From Streptomyces silaceus (GTDB lineage: Bacteria > Actinomycetota > Actinomycetes > Streptomycetales > Streptomycetaceae), in NCBI RefSeq assembly GCF_001419745.1, contig NZ_LIRJ01000053.1:1-35054 (forward strand): a DNA stretch of 35,054 nt, in the 5' to 3' direction. Every line of letters starts with the position of its first letter. The stretch's first letter is position 1. The notes beneath the pieces are model-generated. The model did not search any database, was not told the DNA's origin, and saw only the letters and a list, made by a program, of their open reading frames with translations. A program made the position numbers and the translations under genes. Positions 1-7,872 of this stretch are shown here, in pieces.

Positions 1-381
1 CAGGATCCGGACTCCCAGGATCCGGGAGAGCGCGATCCGGACGGAGGGGACCCGAGCGGGCAGAGCCCCGACGGGAGCGACACCCCGGCCCGGCCCACAG
101 GGCCCGACCAGGACCCGGACCAGGATCCCGGCACCTCGCCGCCCGACTGCCCCTCGCCGTCGCCGGGGACCGGCGACCCCGCGGCCCCGTCGTCGCCGCT
201 GCCGCCCGGCTGTCCCTCGCCCCTGACGCCGTCCGTGCCGGACAGCCCCTCGACGGACGGGCCTCCGCCGCCGGACGGCGACACCGACGGGCCGTCACAG
301 GACGACGGGCTCGTGCCCGACGACCCCCATCTGTCCGAGAACCCCCTTACCGACAGCGACCCCGGCACCTTCGCGAGCTGA
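1..381 (+). CDS. C-terminal fragment of a Pro/Asp/Ser/Gly-rich protein (5' truncated by window edge)
   Basis: Reading frame 1 is open from the first base to a TGA at 379-381, giving 126 residues and no start inside the window. The stretch is entirely low complexity: DPD/QDP-type repeats at the beginning, then two similar Cys-containing blocks (PPDCPSPSPG and PPGCPSPLTPS), then an acidic end finishing in GTFAS. Such disordered, Pro-rich acidic tails are common at the C-terminus of actinobacterial surface or secreted proteins and of some kinases, but nothing here identifies the family. No membrane segment or LPXTG-like motif is visible. The codon pattern is typical high-GC coding, and a perfect hairpin follows the stop by 8 nt, which supports a true gene end. 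Function unknown. Confidence 0.7.
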   Translation, partial: QDPDSQDPGERDPDGGDPSGQSPDGSDTPARPTGPDQDPDQDPGTSPPDCPSPSPGTGDPAAPSSPLPPGCPSPLTPSVPDSPSTDGPPPPDGDTDGPSQDDGLVPDDPHLSENPLTDSDPGTFAS

Positions 382-389
382 CGCGGTCC

Positions 390-417
390 TCCGGAGCCCT
401 GTCCGAAGGGCTCCGGA
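390..417 (+). terminator. Hairpin terminator after the truncated gene
   Basis: Perfect 11-bp inverted repeat (TCCGGAGCCCT at 390-400, AGGGCTCCGGA at 407-417) with a 6-nt loop, 8 nt after the stop codon at 379-381. There is no U-tract, which is usual for Streptomyces terminators. Confidence 0.65.
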
Positions 418-814
418 AGGGCGGGGAACCGACGCCCGCGAACCAGTCAGGCGGCGGCCGAGGGGGCCATGCGGAACGGGCCAAACGTTCCCGAACCCAT
501 TCGTCGCTGCCGCCACATTCGCCACTCCCGTCCATTCGCTGAAGCCGCGACTTCCTTCTGGAATGCCGTTGAGTTCACTCATCAGGCAAATCCGCAAGAG
601 TTTGCGAGGGATATGGAGCGGGTGATTCCGATTTCCTGTGTCGTGGCGCATTCGCGACGGTAATAAGGTGGCATTGAGTCAAATAGTGCTGGCAGTTGAT
701 TTTCAAATATGGCAGAGTCGACGCACGGGTGGCCGGTCAAGTCGAACGAATTGATCCAGCTCGGCTGCGGGTCGGTCAACGATCAGCCGTCAGGCACGGG
801 GGAGAAGTCGGCTC
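418..814. other. Intergenic region upstream of the LAL regulator
   Basis: No convincing gene is present. About 500-790 is noticeably richer in A+T than its surroundings, as expected for a promoter/regulatory region of a large activator gene. Short open frames on both strands (469-663 plus, 582-779 minus) lack ribosome binding sites and recognisable protein features. I could not assign -35/-10 elements with confidence. Confidence 0.5.
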
Positions 815-3742
815 ATGAACTTGGTGGAACGTGGTGAAGAATTCTCGATCATGGAAAACATGCTCGACGCGTGTGCGGCCGGGCATGGCGGAGTCGTTCT
901 GGTAAGCGGTCCCGTCGCCAGCGGCAAGACCGCGCTGCTGCGTGCCTTCGGTGCGCGGGCGACCGCCGCGGGCGCGCTGTATCTGCAGGCCACGGCGTCG
1001 AACGCGGAGAGCGATCTGCCCCTTGGGGTCATGGGGCAGCTGCTGCTCGGCGCCGGACTCCCCGGCGCGGACGCGCGGCGCGCGGAGCGGCTCGTGGACG
1101 TCATCGCGGGCACGGCGCAGTCGCGCAGGGCGACGGGAGAACGGCCCGCCGTGGCGATGGACGAGATTCCCGAGCTCTGCGGGATTGTCCTCGAAATGTC
1201 CAGGGAAAGGCCCGTGGTGCTCGCCATCGACGATGTGCACCATGCCGATGGGCACTCCCTGGAATGCCTCCTCTACCTGGCGCGCCGACTTGACGTGAGT
1301 CGCATTCTGGTCGTGCTGGGGGAAAACAGCGGCTTCCTGGCCGGTAATACGCGACTGCGCATCGATTTGCTGCGCCTGCCGGGCTGCCGCAATATCAGGC
1401 TCGGTCCGCTGCAGCGACAGGGCGTCGCGGAGATGATCTCCGTATTCGGAGAGCAGGAGGTTCCGGGGTGGGGGACGCGCAAGCTCGTCTCGGAGTTGCT
1501 CGAGATGGGCGGCGGGAGCCCGCTTCTGACCCGGGCGCTGATCGAGGACCACCGCGCCCGCGCCGGCCGCGCGCGGCGCGACGACCATCACGCTCCGGCC
1601 ACCGGAATCGCCTCCTCCCTCACCCTGGTGCCGGGGGAGTCCTTCGTGCAGGCCGTCGCGACCTGCCTCTACCGCAGCGACCTCGCCACCCGGCGCACCG
1701 CCTGGGCGCTGGCCGCCGCGGGCAGCGACGTGTCGCTCGCCGAACTCATGGAGATCCTCGGCACCAGCCGCGAGTCCCTCCACCGCAGCCTGCGCGCCCT
1801 GAACGAGGCGGGCCTGCTCGACGGCGGATGGTTCCGCCACGAGGCCGGGCGCGCCGCGGTGCTCAGAAGCCTGGAGCCCGCCGACCGCGCCCGCGTCGAG
1901 GCCCGCTGCGCCCAGGTCCTGCACGAGCACGGCGCGTCCCCGACCGCCGTCGTCCCGCACCTGATCGCCGCGGGCACGGTCGACGCCCCCTGGGCGCTGC
2001 GCACGCTGATCGACGCGGCCGAGCGGGCCCTCGCCGACGACGAGGTCGACCTCGCCCTCACCTGCCTGCGGGTCGCCCGCGACACCTGCACCGACCCCCG
2101 CCAGGCCCTGGAGATCAAGGCCGCGTTCACCCGCGCCGGCTGGCGTGTCAACCCGTCCAGCGTCGCCCAGCACCTGCCCGAACTCACGGCCGCCGCACTC
2201 GACGGCAGGCTCGGCACCCGCCACGCCGACGAACTCGTCGGACACCTCCTCTGGTTCGGCCAGGTCGAGCGCGCCCTCGACGTACTGGACGCCTCCGAGC
2301 GGCACGGCTCCGAGTCCTGGGCGCAGCCCGGCCCCGGCACGCCCGCCCGGCACGACTGCCCGCGCCGCTGGATGACGTACGCCTTCCCCGGCCTGCCGCC
2401 CTCGGCCCGCACCTGCCTCGGCGCGAGCCCGGAGCACACCACCCCCGAGCACGCGCTCCCGCAGCACGCGGAGTCGCCGGCGCGCGGCCCCCACCAGCGG
2501 GCGGTGACGCTGATCAAGGCGCTCCTCGACGGGGCGGGCGACGACGTCGTGGTCAGGGCCGAGCAGATACTGCAGAGCACCCGCCTGGACGACGGCACGC
2601 TCGCCGCGCTCCTGGTCGCCGTCAACTCCCTTGTCCTCGCCGACCAGTTGGAGACCGCGGCCTTCTGGTGCGGGACCCTCCTGGCGGAGGCCGCCGAGCG
2701 GCGCGCCCCCATGTGGCAGGCGCTGCTCGCCTCCGCCAAGGGCCGCATCGAGCTGCGCGCGGGCGGGCTGCTCGCCGCCCAGGAGTCGGCGCGCACGGCG
2801 CTCGCCCTGGTCCCCGCCGACGGCTGGGGCGTGTCCGTCGCCTCGCCGCTGGCCACCGCCGTGTTCGCCAAGACCGCGATGGGCCGGCTCGACGAGGCGG
2901 CCGCCCAGCTGAGCGTCCCCGTACCCGACCCGGCGTTCCAGACCCCCGACGGACTGCTCTATCTGCGGGCCCGAGGTCACTACTACCTCGCCGCGGGCCG
3001 CCCCTATGCCGCGCTCGACGACTTCCTCACCTGCGGGGACCTCATGACCCGCTGGGAGCTGGACCTGCCCGCGCTGGTGCCCTGGCGCACCGACGCGGCC
3101 GAGGCCCATCTGTCGCTGGGCGACGACGACCGCGCGCGGGCCCTGGCCGAGGAGCAGCTGGCCCTGTTCGGCCGGGACAGCGGCTGGGTGCGCGCCGTCT
3201 CGCTGCGGGTCCTGGCGGGCGCCCTCCGGGCCGGGCACCGCCCGCCGCTCCTCGGCGAGGCCGTCGAGATCCTGCGGGACCGCGGTCATCGGCTCGAACT
3301 GGTCCGCGCGACCGAGGAGTTGGCCCGCGCGCAGCGCGAACTCGGCAAGACCGGCCAGGCGCGGGCCCTGGCCCGCAAGGCGCAGCAGCTGGCGGAGGAG
3401 TGCGGTGTGCCCGTGCCCCGGATGCCGCACACGGCCGACACCGGCAGCCCGCACCCCGCGGAACAGCCGTGGTCGTCCGGGAACCGCCGACATCCCGACG
3501 AACTCAGCAACGCCGAACTGCGTGTGGCCACGCTCGCCGTCCGTGGCCACACCAACCGCCAGATCGCCGACAAGCTGTGCATCACGATCAGCACCGTCGA
3601 GCAGCACCTGACCCGTGCCTACCGCAAGCTCGACGTCCAGCGGCGCGCGGACCTCGCGGCCAAGCTCGGCCCCCTCGCCGGGCCGGGCGGCCGCGAGGGG
3701 CCCGCGACGCACGACGCCGGCGACCGGATGCACGTGTGCTAG
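815..3742 (+). CDS. LAL-family (large ATP-binding LuxR) transcriptional activator
   Basis: 975-residue protein of the MalT/LAL type, cytoplasmic regulators that bind and hydrolyse ATP and activate promoters through a C-terminal LuxR helix-turn-helix. Seen directly: Walker A GPVASGKT at residues 32-39, a Walker B-like VVLAIDDVHH near 134-142, a long middle helical-repeat region, and a LuxR-type HTH near 896-950 (LSNAELRVATLAVRGHTNRQ, then STVEQHLTRAYRKL). The length fits the usual 850-1000 residues. The start at 815 is preceded by a GGGGGAGAAG-like ribosome site. Members often act as pathway-specific activators in polyketide clusters (such as PikD), but no biosynthetic genes lie in this window, so it is either an orphan or its targets are further left or elsewhere. 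A small hairpin follows the stop. Confidence 0.93.
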   Translation: MNLVERGEEFSIMENMLDACAAGHGGVVLVSGPVASGKTALLRAFGARATAAGALYLQATASNAESDLPLGVMGQLLLGAGLPGADARRAERLVDVIAGTAQSRRATGERPAVAMDEIPELCGIVLEMSRERPVVLAIDDVHHADGHSLECLLYLARRLDVSRILVVLGENSGFLAGNTRLRIDLLRLPGCRNIRLGPLQRQGVAEMISVFGEQEVPGWGTRKLVSELLEMGGGSPLLTRALIEDHRARAGRARRDDHHAPATGIASSLTLVPGESFVQAVATCLYRSDLATRRTAWALAAAGSDVSLAELMEILGTSRESLHRSLRALNEAGLLDGGWFRHEAGRAAVLRSLEPADRARVEARCAQVLHEHGASPTAVVPHLIAAGTVDAPWALRTLIDAAERALADDEVDLALTCLRVARDTCTDPRQALEIKAAFTRAGWRVNPSSVAQHLPELTAAALDGRLGTRHADELVGHLLWFGQVERALDVLDASERHGSESWAQPGPGTPARHDCPRRWMTYAFPGLPPSARTCLGASPEHTTPEHALPQHAESPARGPHQRAVTLIKALLDGAGDDVVVRAEQILQSTRLDDGTLAALLVAVNSLVLADQLETAAFWCGTLLAEAAERRAPMWQALLASAKGRIELRAGGLLAAQESARTALALVPADGWGVSVASPLATAVFAKTAMGRLDEAAAQLSVPVPDPAFQTPDGLLYLRARGHYYLAAGRPYAALDDFLTCGDLMTRWELDLPALVPWRTDAAEAHLSLGDDDRARALAEEQLALFGRDSGWVRAVSLRVLAGALRAGHRPPLLGEAVEILRDRGHRLELVRATEELARAQRELGKTGQARALARKAQQLAEECGVPVPRMPHTADTGSPHPAEQPWSSGNRRHPDELSNAELRVATLAVRGHTNRQIADKLCITISTVEQHLTRAYRKLDVQRRADLAAKLGPLAGPGGREGPATHDAGDRMHVC

Positions 3743-3761
3743 GCGGTGGCGGAGCACCGCC
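3742..3761 (+). terminator. Short hairpin at the end of the LAL regulator gene
   Basis: GGCGGTG (3742-3748) and CACCGCC (3755-3761) form a 7-bp stem with a 6-nt loop that begins on the last base of the stop codon. It is weak compared with other hairpins in the window. Confidence 0.35.
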
Positions 3762-4080
3762 CCGGCGGGACCGAGGATCAGGAGGACGTCGGTCATGTGT
3801 CCGTCTCCCCGTTGGTGACCACGGCCGGATCTCCTTGTCGTCGCGATGGGCCCTGTGCGGCAGTCGCGGTGGCGATTCCGTTTCTACGCGCCCTCCGGTC
3901 ACACGGCGGTCCGAAGATCTGTGACCGATGCACAGGAATGTCCGTGTCCGGCGGTACGCTGCACGGATCCGGGGGACGCTGTGACCGGTATGTGACGGGG
4001 GATCGGGCAACGTGGTTCGTCATGATCGGTTCGCGTAGCCCCTTCCCCCCGCCCGTGACATGGCCGGCGAGGGGTGGGCG
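3762..4080. other. Intergenic region upstream of the CutR-like response regulator
   Basis: No gene supported. An open frame covering 3746-4084 on the plus strand has no family resemblance and overlaps the response regulator start. Presumably it holds the promoter of the two-component operon; I could not choose a specific -35/-10 pair. Confidence 0.4.
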
Positions 4081-4734
4081 ATGAGGGTACTGGTGGTCGA
4101 GGACCACACCGAACTCGCACAGTCGGTGGCGCGCGTGCTGCGCCGCGAAGGCATGGCGGTCGACGTCGTCCACGACGGCGCGGACGCCCTGGAGCGCACC
4201 TCCGTGTTCGAGTACGACGTGGTCGTGCTGGACCGCGACCTGCCCGGGGTGCACGGCGACGAGGTCTGCAGCAGACTGGCCGAACAGCCCTTGCAGGCAA
4301 GGGTGTTGATGCTCACCGCGTCCGGCACGATCGCCCACCGCGTGGAGGGCTTCAGCCTCGGCGCGGACGACTACCTCCCCAAGCCGTTCGCGTACGCCGA
4401 GCTGGTCGCCCGCATCAGGGCGCTGGCCCGGCGCTCGCAGCCCGCGCTGCCGCCGGTGCTCGTCCGCGGCGACCTCAGGCTCGACCCGGGGCAGCGGATC
4501 GCCTCGCGGGCGGGGGAGCGACTGCCGCTCACGCCCAAGGAGTTCGCGGTCCTGGAGTACCTGCTCGCGGCCCAGGGACGGGTCGTGTCGGCCGAGGAAC
4601 TCCTGGAGCGCGTGTGGGACGAGGCGACGGACCCGTTCACCACCACCGTCAAGGCGACGATCAACCGCCTGCGGCCCAAGCTCGGCAACCCGCCCGTCAT
4701 CGAGACCATTCCTCGGGGCGGCTACCGGATTTGA
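4081..4734 (+). CDS. CutR-like OmpR-family response regulator
   Basis: 217 residues with a receiver domain followed by a winged-helix DNA-binding domain. The receiver has the acidic pocket E7/D8, phospho-acceptor D51 in VVVLDRDLPG, T79 and K101 in DDYLPKPFA. The C-terminal half (about 120-217) is a Trans_reg_C domain ending in PRGGYRI. Both length and sequence recall Streptomyces CutR, including the TDPF segment before the recognition helix. I prefer ATG 4081 to the in-frame ATG 4060 because a GAGGGGTGGG ribosome site precedes 4081 and the receiver strand begins exactly there. The partner kinase starts 7 nt after the stop, so the two are co-transcribed. The gene is best called a CutR paralogue; the signal is unknown. 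Confidence 0.93.
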   Translation: MRVLVVEDHTELAQSVARVLRREGMAVDVVHDGADALERTSVFEYDVVVLDRDLPGVHGDEVCSRLAEQPLQARVLMLTASGTIAHRVEGFSLGADDYLPKPFAYAELVARIRALARRSQPALPPVLVRGDLRLDPGQRIASRAGERLPLTPKEFAVLEYLLAAQGRVVSAEELLERVWDEATDPFTTTVKATINRLRPKLGNPPVIETIPRGGYRI

Positions 4735-4741
4735 GGGACCC

Positions 4742-6022
4742 ATGCGCCTGCCCTCGCTCGCCACCCCGGCCCGCACACGGACACACCGGCTGCTGCCCCG
4801 ACGGGTGGGTGTCCGCCTCACGCTCCTCTACGGGGTGCTGTTCGTCGTCTCCGGCGCGGTCCTGCTCGGGATCACCTACCTGCTGGTCGCCGGGGCCTCG
4901 GGGAGCCGCGTCCTGGTCGAGGACCCCGGCGGCCGGGGCGTCCCGCGGGCCGACGGCGGCCTCCTGCCGGACGCGGGAGCACCCGGACCGGGGCCCAGGC
5001 CCGGCGACGTCACCCGGCAACTCACCGAGCAGGCCGCCCGCCAGCACGCGGCCAACCTGCGGGAACTCCTCGTGCAGTCCGGGATCGCGCTGGCCGTCAT
5101 GGTGGTGGTCTCGGTCGTGCTCGGCTGGCTCATCGCCCACCGCGTGCTGCGCCCCCTGCGGACGATGACCGGCACCATCCGGCGCATCTCGGCCGACAAC
5201 ATCCACGAACGGCTCGCCGTCACCGGGCCCGCCGACGAACTCAAGGACCTCGCCGACACCGTCGACGGACTCCTCGGCCGCCTGGAGACGGCCCTCGACG
5301 CCCACCGGCGCTTCGTCGCCAACGCGGCCCACGAACTGCGCACCCCGCTCACCCTGGAACACGCGCTTCTGGAGGAGTCACTCATCGACCGCGACGCCAC
5401 CACCGAATCCTTCCGGGCCAACTTCGAACGCCTCCTGGAGATCAGCGAGCAGCAGGCCCGCCTCCTGGAGTCGCTGCTCGCGCTCGCCGGCAGCCAACGC
5501 GGCCTGGACCGCCGGGAAGTGCTCGACCTGGCTCTCGTCGCCGAGCAGGTCGTGGGGTCCGCGGGCCCGGAGATCGCCCGGCGCGGACTGCGGGCGGACA
5601 CCGCGATGGGACCGGCGGCCCTGCTGGGCGACCCCGGCCTCGTCCAGCGTCTCGTGTCCGACCTCGTCGACAACGCCGTACGCCACAACCTCCCCGGCGG
5701 CCGGCTGGAGTTGGCGACCGGCAGCCGGGGCGGGCGCGCCGTCCTCGCGGTGTCCAACACCGGGCCCCCGGTCCCGCCGGATCACGTCGAGCGGCTCTTC
5801 GAACCCTTCCAGCGGCTCGGCCGCACGGCGGCCGAAGGGCACCACGGACTCGGGCTCTCGATCGTCCACGCCGTGGCCGCCGCCCACGACGCGGTGATCA
5901 GCGCGGCCTCCCGGCCGGGCGGCGGACTCGCGGTGGAAGTCGTCTTTCCGCCGTGCGCCCCATATTCCGGTGAGCATGGCACGGATATTGCGCAGTTGGA
6001 CAATGTTGCCGGACTGCGTTGA
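4742..6022 (+). CDS. CutS-like sensor histidine kinase
   Basis: 426-residue membrane kinase, partner of the adjacent response regulator (7-nt gap, GAGGGA ribosome site). Order of domains: TM1 about 24-50, a short extracytoplasmic Gly/Pro-rich loop of about 60 residues, TM2 about 112-136, HAMP, HisKA with phospho-accepting His197 in NAAHELRTPL, and HATPase with N box LVSDLVDNAVRHN, a VSNTGPP box and GHHGLGLSIV. All motifs needed for autophosphorylation are present. The extracytoplasmic loop contains no cysteine, so a thiol-based sensing mode seems unlikely. The last residues after the kinase core are a divergent tail. No hairpin terminator follows closely. Confidence 0.93.
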   Translation: MRLPSLATPARTRTHRLLPRRVGVRLTLLYGVLFVVSGAVLLGITYLLVAGASGSRVLVEDPGGRGVPRADGGLLPDAGAPGPGPRPGDVTRQLTEQAARQHAANLRELLVQSGIALAVMVVVSVVLGWLIAHRVLRPLRTMTGTIRRISADNIHERLAVTGPADELKDLADTVDGLLGRLETALDAHRRFVANAAHELRTPLTLEHALLEESLIDRDATTESFRANFERLLEISEQQARLLESLLALAGSQRGLDRREVLDLALVAEQVVGSAGPEIARRGLRADTAMGPAALLGDPGLVQRLVSDLVDNAVRHNLPGGRLELATGSRGGRAVLAVSNTGPPVPPDHVERLFEPFQRLGRTAAEGHHGLGLSIVHAVAAAHDAVISAASRPGGGLAVEVVFPPCAPYSGEHGTDIAQLDNVAGLR

Positions 6023-6678
6023 GGAAAACCCGGGGCGCTTCTACGGTGGTCGCCTGATGAATGCGCTCGCACATGTGTGAACGGAATGCGCCCCGCGCGA
6101 CGGATTCCCCCATCCGCTCGACGGATTCTCCCGATCCGTCCATTCCGTGGACGCCGCAGGACCGCACCTTTCGGTGATCGACCGCTGGTACGCGGCCCGG
6201 TAGGGGTGGCTAGGGGTGGCGGAACCGGTGGCGCGCCACGAGTGAGGGGTACCCGTCCAGAAAGCCCGTTGTTAGGGTGAACGTGCTCGGTTAACGGGGG
6301 ATTTCCTCTCCCGACCGGGCCGGCACGGATTCCCGTGGAAGGGGCAGGGGTGCCACGTGCGGGTGCTTTTCTGTAATCCGACGAGACGTTCGGCGCGGAT
6401 TCATAGCGGTGGTTGAAGACGGCGAAGGTGCACAACTGCGCGCTGCACCCTTCGCCGTTCCGGGAGAACACGCCTGCGGCGCGCGCAACGCATTCATTCA
6501 GGGGCCCTCGACCAAGGGCGAACGCGTACGTGGCGCATCCCATCGACATACTCCTCCGGGAGTCGCCGCCGGGCCGGACCGCCCGGCGGCCGCGGGAGGG
6601 GCGCGGCGGTGTGGCGTGAGCCGTTCGGTGTGCCGGGACGCACACACGGGGGACAACAGAGCTCGAGGGGGAGTTGAG
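6023..6678. other. 656-bp intergenic region upstream of the StrR-like regulator
   Basis: No gene supported. It contains an exact 10-bp tandem repeat (TAGGGGTGGC at 6201-6210 and 6211-6220), a more A+T-rich patch at about 6255-6300, and a strong inverted repeat at 6419-6458. The downstream reading frame stays open upstream to 6409, but that part lacks StrR-family similarity and runs through the inverted repeat, so it is more likely a long leader. The length suggests complex regulation of the downstream regulator. Confidence 0.5.
6419..6458. repeat. Long inverted repeat in the leader of the StrR-like gene
   Basis: ACGGCGAAGGTGCA at 6419-6432 pairs with TGCACCCTTCGCCGT at 6444-6458: 14 bp with one bulged C and an 11-nt loop. 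It lies about 220 bp before the regulator start and about 400 bp after the kinase gene. It could be a terminator for an unseen transcript, an RNA leader hairpin or a regulator binding palindrome; the sequence does not decide. Confidence 0.6.
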
Positions 6679-7668
6679 TTGGCAACACCTGGGCACGCAC
6701 AGATCGACCAGCTTATGGTCGTCGAAGTCGAGATCGGCTCGCTGTCGACGGCAGGTTCACCACGCACGTCCGGAGTCGATCCGGAGCACGTCGAGGCACT
6801 GGCGGTCGTGCAGACCCCGCTGCCGCCCATCACCGTGCACCGTCCGACGATGCGGGTCATCGACGGTCTGCACCGGCTGCGCGCCGCCGAACTCCGGGGG
6901 CACAGCAAGATCGCGGTGAAGTACTTCGACGGGCCGGAGGCCGACGCCTTCGTGCTCGCCGTCGAGTCCAACGTCACGCACGGCCTGCCGTTGACCGCGG
7001 CGGACCGCAAGCGCGCGGCCGCACGCATCATCGCCTCCCATCCGCAGTGGTCGGACCGCATGATCGCCTCGGTCAGCGGCATCGCCCCCGGCACCGTCGC
7101 GGACATCCGCAGACGTGCCCCGGGCGGCCGCACGGGCGAGTCGAGCCGCATCGGCCACGACGGCCGGGTCCGCCCCATCAACGGCGCCGAGGGGCGCAGG
7201 CTCGCGAGCGAGCTGATCGCACAGAACCCCGGCCTGTCGCTGCGCCAGGTCGCCCGCGTCGCCTCGATCTCGCCGGAGACGGTACGGGACGTGCGCAACC
7301 GCATGATGCGGGGCGAGGACCCGGTGACGCGGCGCGGGAAGCAGTCGCACGGCGCGGACCGGGTCCCCGCCGTACCCGCCCCGCGCGTGGGCCGGCCCTC
7401 CGCCGTCCCCGACCGGGACACGGCCGCGGAGCGGGCCGCCGCCGTCCAGCGGCTCAAGGCCGACCCGGCGCTGCGCTTCAGCGAGATCGGCCGCACGCTG
7501 CTGCGGCTGCTCAACATCCACACGATCAGCATGGAGGAGTGGGACCAGATCATCGACAAGGTGCCGCCGCACTGCCGGGGCATCGTGGCCTACCTCGCCG
7601 CCGAGAGCGCCGAGATGTGGACGGAGGTGGCGATGCGGGTGCAGAGCAAGGTCGCGGAGACGGCGTAG
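6679..7668 (+). CDS. StrR-like ParB/HTH transcriptional regulator (probable TTG start)
   Basis: 329 residues from TTG 6679. N-terminal ParB-like domain about 12-100 with SPRTSGVDPEHVEAL and the DGLHR motif at 62-66, then two HTH segments (about 107-146, ending GIAPGTVADIRRR, and about 185-209, GLSLRQVARVASISPETVRD). This arrangement and wording match the StrR family of antibiotic-cluster activators (StrR, Bbr, Dbv4). The C-terminal part, about 225-329, is an additional region with a helical end. The TTG is chosen because GAGGGGGAG at 6665-6673 lies 5 nt upstream and family similarity begins there; in-frame GTG 6628 and more distant starts are alternatives. No antibiotic genes adjoin it, so its targets are unknown. 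Two tandem perfect hairpins follow the stop. Confidence 0.85.
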   Translation: MATPGHAQIDQLMVVEVEIGSLSTAGSPRTSGVDPEHVEALAVVQTPLPPITVHRPTMRVIDGLHRLRAAELRGHSKIAVKYFDGPEADAFVLAVESNVTHGLPLTAADRKRAAARIIASHPQWSDRMIASVSGIAPGTVADIRRRAPGGRTGESSRIGHDGRVRPINGAEGRRLASELIAQNPGLSLRQVARVASISPETVRDVRNRMMRGEDPVTRRGKQSHGADRVPAVPAPRVGRPSAVPDRDTAAERAAAVQRLKADPALRFSEIGRTLLRLLNIHTISMEEWDQIIDKVPPHCRGIVAYLAAESAEMWTEVAMRVQSKVAETA

Positions 7669-7674
7669 CGGGCG

Positions 7675-7707
7675 CCCGGTCCCGGGACGCACCACCCCGG
7701 GACCGGG
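7675..7707 (+). terminator. Perfect 12-bp hairpin after the StrR-like gene
   Basis: CCCGGTCCCGGG (7675-7686) and CCCGGGACCGGG (7696-7707) with a 9-nt loop, 7 nt past the TAG stop. Confidence 0.75.
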
Positions 7708-7747
7708 CCGCCGCCGTGCCCCACGGGGGGTGACACGGCGGCGGCCC
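7705..7747 (+). terminator. Second tandem hairpin, overlapping alternative to the first
   Basis: GGGCCGCCGCCGTG (7705-7718) and CACGGCGGCGGCCC (7734-7747) form a perfect 14-bp stem with a 15-nt loop. Its left arm shares three bases with the first hairpin, giving back-to-back terminators. Confidence 0.65.
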
Positions 7748-7860
7748 GGCCGTCCAAGTGGGCCATTGCCCGGTTGGACGACGGGACCCGGGACGCGCCG
7801 TGCCCGACCGTCCCGCGCCCGCCCCGCCCGCGTCCACATGCGCGCGCAGGGGCCTCCGCC

Positions 7861-7866
7861 TAGCGT
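7861..7866 (+). promoter_or_regulatory. -10-like TAGCGT, possible leaderless start of the SpoIIE-type gene
   Basis: TAGCGT ends 6 nt before the ATG at 7873 and no Shine-Dalgarno sequence is present. A start site 6-7 nt after this hexamer would fall on the ATG itself. No clear -35 element is seen. Confidence 0.45.
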
Positions 7867-7872
7867 GGGCCC

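Noticed and set aside
582..779. 65-residue open frame on the minus strand upstream of the LAL gene
   Set aside because: The composition looks almost protein-like because the region is less GC-rich, but there is no ribosome binding site, no recognisable family, and it occupies the likely promoter region.
776..3796. Very long open frame on the minus strand over the LAL gene, with similar ones at 1468-3924 (+), 6757-10698 (-), 7758-10856 (+), 22179-24776 (+), 24406-27057 (-) and 30672-32705 (+)
   Set aside because: They are alternate-frame shadows of real high-GC genes: low-complexity Arg/Gly/Ala/Pro-rich translations, no domains and no ribosome sites. The true genes carry clear family motifs.
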